DNA of 64,000 bases from NCBI GenBank assembly GCA_013398055.1, contig VZRS01014874.1, positions 1 through 64,000 of the forward strand, given 5' to 3'. The notes beneath the pieces were generated by a model. The model saw nothing but the letters and a program-made list of their open reading frames with translations, was not told the origin of the DNA and ran no database searches. The DNA comes from Ifrita kowaldi (Eukaryota; Chordata; Aves; Passeriformes; Cinclosomatidae). Of this stretch, positions 51,351 to 62,930 are shown piece by piece. Made by a program: the position numbers and the translations under genes. The stretch's first letter is position 1, and each line of letters begins with the position of its first letter.

Positions 51351-52134
51351 TGTCTTCTTCCCTGACAAAACCACTGTGAAGCAGGTGTGGCTTTTGTTTG
51401 ACTTAATATCCCTCACTTTAATTTAGTGATAGTGTAGTTAGTGAAAGTAGAGCATATTAGAGGCTCTGGAATCCAAATCACACAGGCAGTTACTGGAACA
51501 GAGCAGAGGAGGAAGAGCATGAAGTCTCCAAGGGTAATTCTTAATTATTTGGCTAGGGTAAATGCTTCCAGCCTGAGCTGTTCCCAGTGATTGGAAGCTA
51601 GAAGGAGGAGTGGACAAAGGATGGAGATGACCAGCTCCTCATGTGGCTGAGTGTTTGCAAGGAAGAAAACAGGCTGCAAGTGCCCTGCAAACGCCATTCC
51701 TGACCTCGGTAATCCATGGGGGTGCATGGGTGTGGTCTGCCAGGTGACTGCATATGTGCATGTGCAAGGGAGAGGAAGTTCAACACTCTCTCAAAGCAAA
51801 TAAAGGTCTGATCTTTTCCCCAGATTCACCATAAACAGGTTAGAGAACTATGGAGTAGAGATATGAATAAAGATTTATATTTATTTTATTTAAGTTTTTT
51901 TTAAGACTTCAGTTCCATGACCTTCAGTTGGAGGAACCAAACTTCACCTTCCTTTTCTCCAAGTATTTTCTCCATCCAGCTAATTATAACATGTTGTAGA
52001 GTCTCTGTGAGAAGAATTTAGGAGAAAACCTCAGGGAATGTGACATTAACTAGGGAGAACACCAAGAATAATAACATTAGCACCTACTGAATAGCAACTT
52101 CAACACAACCATTTATTTAGAGACGGTGTGTATT
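51351..52134. other. Intergenic, nothing recognised
   Basis: Ordinary AT/GC-balanced DNA without convincing features. Confidence 0.4.
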
Positions 52135-52212
52135 TGGACAACACACTCAGGCACTTGGTTGGACTTGATGATCCTTGTGGACCCCTTCCAGCTCAGGATA
52201 TCCTATGGTTTG
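52135..52212 (+). repeat. Short CR1 3' tail
   Basis: CACTTGGTTGGACTTGATGA followed by CCTTCCAGCTCAGGATATCC and TATGGTT, the final 80 bp or so of a CR1 copy. Confidence 0.65.
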
Positions 52213-54273
52213 CATTGGATTCTTCTCATCTAGATTGAAAATATTTTAAAATCCAGCATGTGGCTTGTACCTGGGATTTCAGTTTCCACTGAGCATCCCC
52301 TTGGTAGGATACCTTTTCCTAACCCTGAATGATGGTGTTACCCCTCTGTGGATGTGAGCCTGTGCTGCCTGCACTGCATACCCCATGGATGCTGCTCTGT
52401 GGGTGCAGTGAGCAACGAGTGGCAGAAGAGAATCAACTCTCACCCCAGAGTGCTTAGGATGGAGCATTAGAAATTAATAGAGTTCCCCAGCTTTCCAGTC
52501 CAGCCTCCCTGCTTCTGTCTGAATCCAGGCTGATGCAGGGGTGTGGATGAAATCCCAGGCACAAACTGTCAGCAGCCCTTGAACAGGGGCAGCATTGTGG
52601 CCACATGCCTGGGAAGGAAGGTGTGTTATCCCTCTTGCCCCTGTGCACCTCTCCTCTGGCATCCCATGCTCTGGATTAATTCTTGTGAGCCTTTAGCACA
52701 AGGAGTGGGATCTTGTCTTCACCTGTGTCTGGGAGGATGGGAATTATGATTGTGCCTGGGACTTCAGGCTCCCAGAATGACACAAGTGGCTGTGATTTGG
52801 ATGCATAGTAATAGAGGGATTTAGCCTCCCAACACATCTGACCACTCCAGAACTCTTTGGGCAGCCTCTAATGAAGCCTCCTCAGCCAAGGAAATCTTGT
52901 GCAAAGTAGGAAAGGTGCTGGGGAGAGGATGAGAGGGCTCATCTCCAAGGTGTAGTAAGTTTGTTCAGTCTTAGCTGTTATATTTGCACAGGGAAAAATA
53001 TAAATCAAGGCTGTGCTGGTCTATATCTGGCCAATTTCACTCTGGAGTTCCTGACAGGTGACCCCAGGGTCCAGCTGCATTCTCTCAGTGCTTATTTTTG
53101 ACATTGTAATCCAAATTGACGTTCAGCGCTTGAATATACAATAAGTTCATTACAGCTAAACCTTCCAGTTCAGGGATTTCCTGTTGGTAAGTCTTGGAAA
53201 AATCAGGATTCCCAGTGGTATCAGGCTGAAAACGTTTACAGATAAAATTCAAGTTAGCAAGTTATGCAAAAATGTTTTCGGAGCCAAAGTGGAATGGTAT
53301 TTTCAGCCCACTGCAGTGGTGCCTTATCCCTCCTTGTCCTATCCTATCCCTTTCTGCCTGGGATTGGAGGTGGAGGCCCCTGCCCGGCATAGCTCCTGAA
53401 CAGGGTTTTGGTGCTGCTCTCAAGGGGAGCCCATTAAATTGCAGCAGATGAATCCACAGTCCTATGGCTAAGCACATTTCTTGAGCGTGTTTTTGGAACA
53501 TAAACTGTTTCATCTTGTTCCACTTTCTAAAGAGCAAGAGAAAAATCTGCACAGCATCTTACCCAATCACTGTGGAATCACCCTGATAAATGCCACAAGC
53601 ATATAAGATTTGAGATATCCCAATTACCTCCAGGAGTGGGACATTATCTCCCAATCTTTCCATGTCTAAAGGTTGCAACACAGTGGGGTTACTACTTTAG
53701 CTCCTGACCTGCTGGTTAATAAGCTGTTATCATGAGGTGTGAATTTGGCCTGGGACTGGTCTGTGCCCATCTGGAACATGGACAGCAGCTCTTCTGCTTC
53801 CACCTTCTCCCCTTGATGGAGCTGATATTTTTAAAAACAGGTACAGCTCTCTTCATCCAATGGATCTCAGCTGGAATTTGAAGCTGGTTTTCTAATAAGA
53901 TGAAGGTAAAACATTCATTGCTGTGTCCCAAAGGAGAAATGCGAAGTGGCTCTGTGTGGGGTTGAGGGGTGGGAGAGGAACCGAGAGGTTCCCCAGCACA
54001 AGTGATGCCAGAGTCAGAGGTACTGCTATAAAAAAAGAGATGCACCTCCTGCAAAACATTAACAAGATCGAAAGAGAACAGAAAAGGTCTCATTTCTACA
54101 CATCCACCACCATGTGATGAGAAGAAATGCATGGCCACGCAGAAAGTGTGCAGTTGGGGTATTTTGAGAAAAAAATCGGAAGTGTAGGAGTAGGGAATAT
54201 TAGAGGAGATGATCCAAGGAGACTGTTATCCCTGCTGGAGATCTCACACTGGAGAGTGTGAGAACAAAGACAT
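52213..54273. other. Intergenic, nothing recognised
   Basis: About 2 kb with scattered open frames on both strands up to 140 codons (53716-54138, -). None shows a known motif, and no conserved exon structure was seen. Confidence 0.4.
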
Positions 54274-54478
54274 GGAATCATAGAATGGTTTGGGTTGGAA
54301 GGGACTTTAAAGTTTATGTCATTCTACCCCCATGCCATAGGCAGGGACACCTTCCACTAGACCAGGTTGTTTCAAGCCCTGTCCAACCTGGCCTAGAACA
54401 CTTCCAGGGATGGGGCAGCCACAGCTTCTGTGGGCAACCTGTGCCAGGGCCTCACCACCCTCAAAGGGAATAATTCCT
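54274..54478 (-). repeat. CR1 fragment, antisense
   Basis: About 205 bp from GGAATCATAGAATGGTTTGG to GGGCCTCACCACCCTCAAAG. Confidence 0.92.
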
Positions 54479-54564
54479 GACATATATGATGATAGAATCA
54501 GAGTAAACAAGACTGGAAAGACTAGCTTTGAGGTTTGATCTGAGGTTTTTGTCAGGAGAGTTTC

Positions 54565-54700
54565 AGGTATCTCCAAAGGTGGAGATTCCCTAACCCAGAT
54601 GCCTGTTCCACTGTTTGACCATCTTCATAGGGAAAAGGCTTCCTAATTGGATTTTCTTATCTTCTAACTTGGGTTGTTGACTCTTTTCCTATCACTGAGC
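54565..54700 (-). repeat. Older CR1-like fragment, antisense
   Basis: GCCTGTTCCACTGTTTGACC followed by ATAGGGAAAAGGCTTCCTAA and TCCTATCACTGAGCATC is typical of a diverged CR1 subfamily. The right boundary is unclear. Confidence 0.55.
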
Positions 54701-56210
54701 ATCTCCCATGAGAGCTTGTCCCTCTCTCTTCTCTACACCACTCCAGAGCTGCAGACAGTAATAAAGTCTGTCTTTGCCTGAGTCTCTCCCTGTGTGCCCT
54801 GAGCTCCAGTTCCAACCAGCTCGGTGGCTTCGCTGTGTTCTCTCACCATTTACCTGGTACTGAGGAGCCCAAACTGGTCCCAGTGCCCTGTTTGGCAAGC
54901 ACCAAATGGAGAGAAGGAATTATTTCCCTGGTCCTACTGGCGCCACTCCTGCCACCACCACCCACAACATGGTTTGTCTTCATTGTCCCATGTTCTTTCC
55001 CCAAAAGCTGTTCTCCAGCCCAGCAGACTCCAGGCTGTAAACACCCTGAGAGATGTCCCATCCTGTCTCAGCAACTGAGGGTGGTCTACTCAGGCTCCTG
55101 AATTCCTTTCCAGCTCCATGTTTTTGTTCATCCAAGTCACATGTATCCATAATTATGGAAGAATTCAATAAAAAAAAATTGGGAAAAGGTTCCTGCTCTT
55201 TCCTCTCTCTGTGGTTTTTAAATTTTACACATCTTAAACCCAAGTAACTTGCTAGTCACTGAAGTGTAGCATGCTGTATGGCTCCTGTGAGAACATGTGT
55301 TAAAAGTAGGATTATCACTTGGCAGGAGCAGCACAAGAACAAACCTGGTAACATCCTTCTACAGCATGGGACCTGCATGGAGTATCAGCCATGAGCTCTT
55401 CACCACCAGACCTGGAAAAAATTCCTTGCTGCATGCTCCTGCCTGCTGCTCTTGGTAGCTTTTTGTTGTGACAAATGACACAATTGCTTTTCCTACAGGC
55501 TCATGTTTTTGTGGCAGGAGTGTCTAAAATCAGCAGCTGAGCTGAGCCTCACTCCTCCAGGAGCTGCCTGGTCATCGAGAAGGGGATGAGCCTCTTCCTG
55601 GTGGCCACATGTGGACTTTCGCTAGGATTTAGAGAGCAGAGGCTGCTGTGGGGGTTCACAAGGAATGAATCCGTAGGTGAGAAAGTCCTGCAAAGTTTGA
55701 TCTCTGAAAATGCCCTAAAGGAAGGGATAGAAACCTGCTCAACCTGAAGTCATAGACCTTGCCAGTTCGGACTGTTTCTGGTGACTCAGAATAGATCTAG
55801 GTCTTAAAATTTCACATTTCTAGGACTCATACACTCCCAAATGGTTCCTTCTCCCTTCCTCTGTGTCCTTCTTTCTTCTCTTCTCCAGCTAAGTGAGAGA
55901 AAGAGGCTGCCACTGCCAGGAGGGGAGCATGGGATTGCTGGTCCCCATGGCTTGGTGTGATGTCCAGCTGCTGTTACAGCTATCACTTTTGCTGGAGCAC
56001 GGATGGATCAGAACCCTCTGTACTCATCTGAGGTGGGGCTGTGAAGGTTCCTCCTGGGTGGCACTTGCTGCCCAAGGAGCTGCTGCTCATCTCTGAGGAG
56101 AAGTTGAGCTGAACTGGGGGATCTGGTGTGCCAAAGGGTGGCAGTGATCTGAGTGCTGGGTTCCTCCCTCTCCTGCACATCTCAGCCTGGGTGGAAATCC
56201 AGCTGTTGAG
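54701..56210. other. Intergenic, nothing recognised
   Basis: Contains an AATAAAG at about 54760 followed by a T-rich, CTGTGTGCCC stretch that could be an LTR R/U5, but no LTR ends were found. The frames here show no known protein. Confidence 0.35.
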
Positions 56211-56211
56211 G

Positions 56212-56518
56212 TTAGGTCCAACCTTCCAGGGTTTCTGGTTCTGGGGAGCATCCCTCCCACACAATCAGCACATTGCTTCCAGTGGCTGCCTTCCCTTTGG
56301 CTGTAGACATGAAAACATAAGGGTAAGTGTCTACCCCACGATGCTCCTTGGCAAAATACTTGGAGCACTTTGCAGGGAAGAACAGGATCAGACAAGCTTT
56401 ATCTTTGTGTCCACCATACACTAACACCTTCGTGTCTCTGAGGACCACCTTCCAGGCAGTTTTGGGAATCCAGGACCTACTTTTCATCTGAGGGGTGCAG
56501 TTTGTGCACTTAGCAATA
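56212..56518 (-). other. Open stretch, possible exon or pseudoexon of unknown gene
   Basis: Reading leftward from just after a TAA near 56521, about 100 codons stay open. They give a protein-like composition: AKCTNCTPQMKSRSW, then DTKVLVYGGHKDKACLILFF, then AKCSKYFAKEHRG, with evenly spaced Cys and hydrophobic strands. A pyrimidine-rich ACTGCACCCCTCAG (ending at 56488) could be an acceptor and GGGGTAGAC near 56335 a donor. No partner exon was found and I do not recognise the protein. It may be chance, or an exon of an unannotated gene or pseudogene. Confidence 0.2.
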
Positions 56519-57758
56519 GCTTAGACCCTGATCCTGGCCAAGTGAGTGCTAAGGATGCTGGCTGATGACACACACTGCTCAGGTGACAGGCTGTGGGGAG
56601 AGGGATGGGTTAGAAACAGGAATTTGGTTCAGTTCCATCATGTTTCCAGTGAGTCTCAGTTTACAAATAGTTCAGATCAACCACGTGCTTCTTTCTTTGA
56701 CACCTTTTTGAGGCTAAGGATGCTTTGGGGCTAATACTTTGAAACTTTCTTTTCCTGGCTGCCCCCATCTCCTTGCCTGCCAGGAAATTCCAGCACAAAA
56801 GTCAAAAAGGTGCCTGTCTGGATTAATGAGGAGCCAGCACTGAGTTTTTCCCAGGGCATGGCCTGGTTGGTACCGAGAAGTCTATAAACCATCATGGGTC
56901 CTGGGTGCTGAGCTGCTCTCAGGGCTGGTTCCCAAATGAGGCATGGGAGTGGGGCTTGTCCCCCATTCTCAGCAGCATGGGAGCAAGCTGGGAAGACAGA
57001 TAGGAGTCGTGTTTGCGAAGGACAGTTTAACATCTGGAAATTATTAGCTGCCAAAGTCACCAAAGTCATGCAGAGTGATTCTCTGTCCTTGTGAGCCTCT
57101 CTCCTGAGAAGATGGGAGTTGCAACACCCACCTGGCAGGGTAGTGGCTGCATGGACAAACTCTAGGGCTTGGGGATGCGGATTTGTTCCAAGAGGTCTCT
57201 TCTAGCAGTGTTTGGGATGTTGAGCAACCAATCTACCTTTTGCCATGAGCTGTGTGAAATGAGTATCCCAGCAGTGATCTCCTAAGGTGGGGTGAGGATA
57301 AGAAGGCTGAAGGGAAAGGGCAGAGATGTTTGAAGTGCAGTTTAAATGATTGTTTTGAGCTCCAGTTATATTCAAGGAAGAGAAGTGAGCATAGGGTCCC
57401 ATTCTTGGGTGCATCTTGGAATAGGATGTCTTGCTGTATAAGCTTTAGTTTTCCCTATCAGCAATAGAAACAGCTTGTGAGGAGCAGCACATGTGGGGAG
57501 CCATTCCTACAGAGCTGCATCCTTAGACAGACCTACATGTTACATTTTCCCTAGATTAGTTTTCCTTCTTTCTTCAGGATCACACTGTTACTTCACAACT
57601 CAGATGGCTCCTCCAAACTAGCCTCCAAATCCTGAGGCAGGCGATGCATGGTTAGAAATCAGGAGACAAAGTCTGATAGTTTTCAAGTGTTTTTCATCAG
57701 TGATGCCTTTGTTTTCTTATACTGAAGGATAGGAGAGCTAGAAACACTTGGAAATGCT
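56519..57758. other. Intergenic, nothing recognised
   Basis: A 112-codon minus-strand frame (56731-57069) has no motif that I know. No repeat identified. Confidence 0.4.
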
Positions 57759-57928
57759 TAGAATCATAGAACTGCAGAAGGGTTTGGGTTGGAAGGGATC
57801 TTAAAGCTCATCCAGTTCCAACATTCTGCCAGACCTGGTTGCTCCAAGCCCCATCCAACCTGGCCTGGAACACTTCCAGTGATGGGGCAGCCCCAGCTTC
57901 TCTGGGCAACCCGTGCCGGTGTCTTCAC
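57759..57928 (-). repeat. CR1 fragment, antisense
   Basis: From TAGAATCATAGAACTGCAGA to GGGCAACCCGTGCCGG. ACTGCAGA is an extra insertion near the tail, and about 25 bases of the usual CCTGCCATGGGCAGG section are missing near 57828. Confidence 0.9.
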
Positions 57929-58507
57929 AGTTGTTCGGTTGTGCACATCAAACCTTCCTGCAAGTGCTGAAGTACAGGTGAGAAAGCTGGAAGACTCCTG
58001 GAAAGCCAGAGACTGAAGCATCCTGCACAAATTACAGGAGATGAGGTAATTTTGTTGGGTTGCGGGTTCTAATCCTTATGTTAATTGCACAATGGTTGGG
58101 TGAAATTCCTTACAACCATCCAAGTCCTCCCAGAAACTGGTCTGTTTGTTGCTGGTGGTGATGGGGAAAGAGAAGCCACATTGCTTTCCTCAAACCAGGC
58201 AGTGAAGCACGATCAGCTTCAGATTTTTTTGAAGCCAAACACGTCTGAAGGTTTTAGATCAGGGATTTACAGTCTGCAGCATGGCCCTCAATGGTAAAAC
58301 ATGGGAGATTTGCAATGACTTGCTGGAAATTTCCAGAAGTTTGTACAAGCACCTCCTGGTGCTTGAGTCCCTCTGAGGTCAGAACCTCAAGAAGAGGGAA
58401 CTTCCTGAACAGAGAGGTCTGAGCTGAGCCACATCCACTCAACTAACCTAGGAGACACCATCCTCTAGTTCCTCTGCTTTTCTTCACACAGACATGTCTG
58501 AAGGAGT
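57929..58507. other. Intergenic, nothing recognised
   Basis: No gene or repeat family recognised; only short open frames. Confidence 0.4.
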
Positions 58508-58562
58508 GCTCCTGGATGGGGCTCTGAGTAACCTGATTTAGTGGAAGGTGTCCCTGCCCATG
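58508..58562 (+). repeat. CR1 piece interrupted by an ERVL insertion
   Basis: CCTGGATGGGGCTCTGAG through GTGGAAGGTGTCCCTGCCCA is CR1 3' text. It stops where the retroviral LTR begins at 58563, so the provirus landed in, or recombined at, an older CR1. The expected remainder of this CR1 was not found beyond the provirus. Confidence 0.75.
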
Positions 58563-59700
58563 TGTCTTGGTTTGAAAGAGAGGTGTCTGCCAAGGATGGT
58601 GGGAACCTCCCTTGGAATGGAAAATGTGACCCCTTTCTCTCCAAATTATGATAACTTTGAAATTACTGAGCTTTCAGGCAAAGAAATGGGAAAAGAAATA
58701 ACAGTTCTTTACTAGAATATATATATAAAACAAGGCAAACAAAGAACACCACCGGCAGCAACAGCAAACAGAACCAGGCACCCAGTGCCAGCCTCTCTCG
58801 GCTGTCGGGCCCTTTCCCCTTCGGTGCAGTTCCGCTCACAGCCGGCAGGGGCGCTGGTGGCTCCCGGCCGCGCAGGGCGGCTGCGATGGTTCCCCCGCGC
58901 CTGCAGGGGGCGCTGTGGCGGGAGCTCAGCAGCCTCTCTCCACAGGGTTAATGGCGGCAGGAGAGAGAGGGAGAAGGGGCTCCTTTTGCAACCTCACGGG
59001 GCGCAGCCAGTCTCAGTGCCACTTGGGAACCTGAATGGACTGCAGCAGGAAACCTTGGAAGCAGCAAGCTGAAAAGGGCAGAGGCGGGCACACCCGGGAC
59101 TGGCAAACAAAATGTAGCAGAAACTCTGGGGCCCTGCCTGAAGGTGCGGGGTGTCCGGGTGTCGGGTTACAGTGTAGCAGGAAGCCCTGAAGCAGTGGCA
59201 GAGAAGAGCGGGGCCGGGCAGGCAATCGCTCTCCTGGGTGCCTCACCCGCGATGGCTGGTCTCGGGGTCGGGCTGTGCAGAGGGGGCGGCCCCTGGCAGG
59301 GGACAGGGTCCTCCCAGGTCCCGGTGCAGCAGGCACTGGGTCTGGGCTCCCAAGCAGCAGAGAAGCAAGCCAGTAAGCTCCAGTCCCAGTGCCGAAGGAA
59401 AAGAAAAAAACAGGCAAAAGCCACACGGCAACTCTCTTCTCAGAAGGGATGCCGCCGTGTGGCTACGGAGATGAATCGCCCCATCAAAAGGAAACCACCG
59501 TCCCCCAACCCCCACACCCCCGACTCTCACAGGAAATCCCAGGCTAGCTCTCACCCATCCTGGTACTCCCAGAGCTGGCAGGGGGAGCAGCGACCACCCT
59601 GGACACGAAACAAAAACAAAACCAAAAATCAGTATGAGATAAAAGAAGAGTCCCAAGACACCTGTACAGAAGAAGGAATCCAAGACAAGATGAGTTCAGC
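58563..59700 (+). mobile_element. ERVL-type 5' LTR and leader region
   Basis: It starts TGTCTTGGTTTGAAAGAGAG, a terminus that I know from abundant avian ERVL elements. A TATATATATAAAAC box lies near 58718. Downstream is a GC-rich, CpG-rich stretch (about 58790-59350), unlike the AT-rich surroundings. An open frame of 189 codons (59144-59713) spans the leader; its Ala/Gly/Ser- and Lys/Gln-rich product shows no domain. I could not fix the LTR 3' end or the primer-binding site. The sense orientation is set by the downstream gag and protease. Confidence 0.7.
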
Positions 59701-59743
59701 TAGTGAGCAATGACAAAGCAGGGCCCTCAGAACAGGAGGAGGA

Positions 59744-60706
59744 GGCAGGGCCAGAGAAAATCACATGATCCATGTCCCCAGGTGAGCTGTAAGATGTGTG
59801 AAAAGGTTTCAGCTGCCAGTTAGGTGAGCCCCTGGTGACCTGGCTGCTCCAGTGCTGGGATATCCCAGCTCTAGATATGGAACGGGATGGTAGTGAAGCC
59901 AAGCAGCTGGGATCCCTGTCCTGAGATGTGAACATTGACAAGGGGATTGAGAAGAGGACAGAAACTCTCAGGCTCTGGAGGTGACTCCTGTCAAGTGTGA
60001 GGGAAAGGCATTCTCTCAAGGATGATCGAGTAGTGCGCCCAGACAAGTGGAACACCATGGAGCAAGGTACCCAGTATCTTGGAGAGAATGAACTGTGCTG
60101 GAGATAATCTATTTGGATTTGAATAATGAGCAGTCCCCTGTAAAGCCAGGTGAAGTACAGTGTACAAACTGTGTGGCAGAAGTTCCCACGGAGCATGCCA
60201 GTGTCATATGCCAAGTCACTGGCAGTGATGTCATGGAAAGAAGAAGAACAAAGAATAGTTATGAAACTTCAGCTATATGAAGTACTTTTTCCACACCCAC
60301 CCCCCCTTCCCCCCAGGCCTGTGTCTTGTCCATGGAAAGACTGTCTAAGGACCTGCAGCGATTTAAAGAGGACTACCAGCAATTAAAAGGTGTCCCACAC
60401 CCCACCAGTAGAGTCTCTGCTATTGGGAGCAGAGGAACCTCCTGCTTGAGAGAGAGGGTGCACACCACAAGTAACCTGTGGTTTTACCTGCATGACTATG
60501 GAGAGGACATGAAGAAGTGGGATGGAAAACCCACCTCTGACCTGGCAGCACACGTATGCGAGCTGGTGGGAAGAACAACCACTGCAGGAAATGTCTCAAG
60601 GATAAATGCCTTTCCAGTTTCCTGTGGGCAAGTCCTCAGAATAGGAGGGCTGATGTTACTTCCGATCCTCTTGAAGGGACTTCCAGTTCATGTTTACAAG
60701 AAGTGA
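59744..60706 (+). pseudogene. gag: ERVL gag remnant
   Basis: This degenerate gag belongs to a class III (ERVL-like) endogenous retrovirus; the intact protein would form the particle core. Readable pieces include MSPGEL near 59772, VTWLLQCWD near 59836, RPDKWNTMEQGTQYL near 60042 and MSWKEEEQ near 60232. There is then an open frame of 126 codons (60326-60706) with LWFYLHDYGEDMKKWDGKP. Stops and frameshifts between these pieces break the gene. A poly-C tract (CACCCACCCCCCCTTCCCCCC) near 60293 probably marks an indel hotspot. No intact product is possible. Confidence 0.85.
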
Positions 60707-60779
60707 GCAGTGAGTACCATGACCAGAACTGAAGGGGCCCTGTCTCCTGCCAGGTGGAGGAAAGGGACAATCAGATAAA

Positions 60780-61080
60780 TTGGACTGTGTGGATCCAATG
60801 GCCTGGCACAGATAGAAGGCTTTAACTGACACTGGAGCACAATGTACCCTGATGTCATCAAGATACGTTGGGGCAGAATCCATCTGTATTTCTGGGGTGA
60901 CAGGGGGATCCCAAAAATAACTGCTGGAAGCTGAAGAGAGCCTGACTGGGAACAAATAGCAGAATCACCCCATTGTGACTGGCCCAGAGGCCCTGGACAT
61001 CCTGGGCATAGATTACCTCAGGAGAGGGTATTTCAAGGACCCAAAAGGACATAATTGGGCTTTTGGGATAGCTGCTGTGG
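60780..61080 (+). pseudogene. pro: ERVL protease remnant
   Basis: Retroviral aspartic protease region. The frame reads ALTDTGAQCTLM, with the catalytic Asp-Thr-Gly at 60828-60836, and further on GPEALDILGIDYL, the conserved C-terminal protease segment. In-frame stops (for example TAG at 60813) show it is dead. No reverse transcriptase was recognised after it, so pol is deleted or too decayed to see. Confidence 0.85.
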
Positions 61081-61734
61081 ACACAGGAAATTAAACACCT
61101 ACAGCTCACACAGAAAAATGTACCAGCAAAGAAGCAATTGCTGGACTGCCCCTTCTCCTCACTGCCTGTCAGTGTATCACAAACACTGGGGCTATGCACT
61201 GTTCTTGCCAGCTCTATGTAGGGTCACATACTCCTATAGTCTGGTGAGTCCACCTGCCAATTTGAAATCTCCAAAATCCCCCAGAATAAGGTCCTAGAAC
61301 AAAAAGACAGGGCTGGGCATCACCTTCCACTTGCAGCCTGTGCACACCCTGATGCTATTCAGTTTCCTTCTCTATGTACCTTCCCATTCTTTCCCTCTTA
61401 CAGAGCCAAGATCCCAAACAGTTTACTAACTGCTCCCACACTAACAGCACCTCAGCAAAAAGCTCATGGAGTCTTTCACCTTCCCCCTGTCACGATTGCT
61501 CAGCTCCACACGATGGCGGCAGTGTAGTTGCAAAAGAGGTAACTGTGTTCTGATTCTCCATAAGCAACGCAGTGTGCAGACCCCAAGCTGAAACTGTCAG
61601 TACTTGAAATTGTCAGTACTGGCAAAAAACAATGTGCCAGGACTGAAAAGTTTGCCTAGCCATCAGATTCCATTTGCAACCCTTAATTCACATCACACTC
61701 TAGCAGCATTCACCTTCCTCTTATGGCTGGTAAA
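61081..61734. other. Decayed end of the ERVL block and unassigned sequence
   Basis: Retroviral text fades by about 61290. A TGTCACGATTGCTCAGC at 61488 could be the start of another LTR, but no matching end was found. The rest was not recognised. Confidence 0.35.
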
Positions 61735-62930
61735 CCTGCTGTTCTATGGGAAGGAAAACCTGGAGATCCAGTGTTTTTAAGTGCCGATCATAGGCTGCCC
61801 ACTGGAGGTGAAGGCCAGCAATAGCTTTCTAGCCTGGCACCTGTTGTGTTGGAGCAATCCTTGGACGTACTCAATTTGAGCTTAGCCTGAAGTTTCCAAA
61901 GTGGGGTCCAGGAAGTGAGTGACAGTATCATTCCTTTGGAAATAAAGAACAGAGTGCCGGTGTCGCTGGTGCAGATCACAAGCTTCCAAGGGGAGGTAAA
62001 GGCCAGCAAGTACTTCTGTGCTAAAACATTTTTTGTTCAAGCAACCTATGGATGTATTAAAAATTGCAGGAGGTATCCTGAAAGAGGACAACAGTTCTTT
62101 TACATGGGAAGGAAAGCACAGAGACCATGTGTTTCAGTAGGCGACAATAACTTAGCCAGGGGAGGTAAAGACCAGCAACACTTTTCTTGTCTTTGCAGCT
62201 TGGATCCATTTGTCAGAGCTAGTGTCCTGAATGTGAATCACGTTACCTTTCCTTGGAAATATAAACAAGCTCACCCTTCAGATGGTTGACTACCCAGTGG
62301 AGGTAAAGACTTTTCTGTCCTGGCCCCTTTCTCTCTTATTTCAGTCCTAGGACAAATTCAATATTGGAGTCGTAAGCAAACTTTGGCTGTAAGCTCCTGG
62401 AAAGAGATGACAGTGCTTTTACCCGGGAAGGAAAGCACCGTGTCCCAGCGTGGCAGTTGCAGATGAGAGGGTAAAGGCCAGCAACCACTTTCTGTCCTGG
62501 AACCTCTTGTGTGGGATCATTCCCTGGATGTATTTGATTGAGCAGTAGTATCCAAATTCGTACGAGGGAGAGAGAAACAGGGTGAAACAACCTTCCTGGG
62601 AAAGGAGAGCACCTTGCCCCAGTGTTTTTTGTATAGATGGTAGGCTGCCCAGGCGAGGTAAACAGCAACAAAACCTTTCTTTCCTGGGACTTTTTTGTGG
62701 TAGTAATCCTGCACCCTATTTAGTTTTGAAGATTGAATTTAAATTGTGGCTATGCCCTACAAAAAGTGAATGGTAGTATCTTTCCTTGTGAAGGAAAGCA
62801 CATAGCCCCAGTGCTGGTTGAAGTCAACAGGCTGCTCAGGAGAGCTAAAAGCCAGTAACAATTTGTTCTCATGGGGCCTCCTGTATAGCCTCAATCTTGG
62901 GACCTATTCAGATTTGAAGGTTGAAAACTC
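61735..62930 (+). repeat. Diverged tandem repeat, about 7 units of about 173 bp
   Basis: A landmark like GAGGTAAAGGCCAGCAA appears at 61805, 61993, 62162, 62300, 62467, 62655 and 62842. A second landmark like GGGAAGGAAAGCACAG appears at 61748, 61938, 62106, 62254, 62425, 62598 and 62788. A third, TGTCCTGGAACCTCTTGTG, follows the first in each unit about 15-30 bases on. Order and spacing are the same in every unit and unit lengths range from about 138 to 190 bp. Units differ by many substitutions and small indels, so the array is old. No continuous open frame runs through it. I do not recognise the family. Confidence 0.8.

Noticed and set aside
59696..60214. 172-codon minus-strand frame
   Set aside because: It is antisense to the recognisable ERVL gag remnant.
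61735..62930. CRISPR-like or zinc-finger-coding repeat array
   Set aside because: Units are too long and too diverged for CRISPR repeats, and no shared open frame or Cys/His pattern runs through them.
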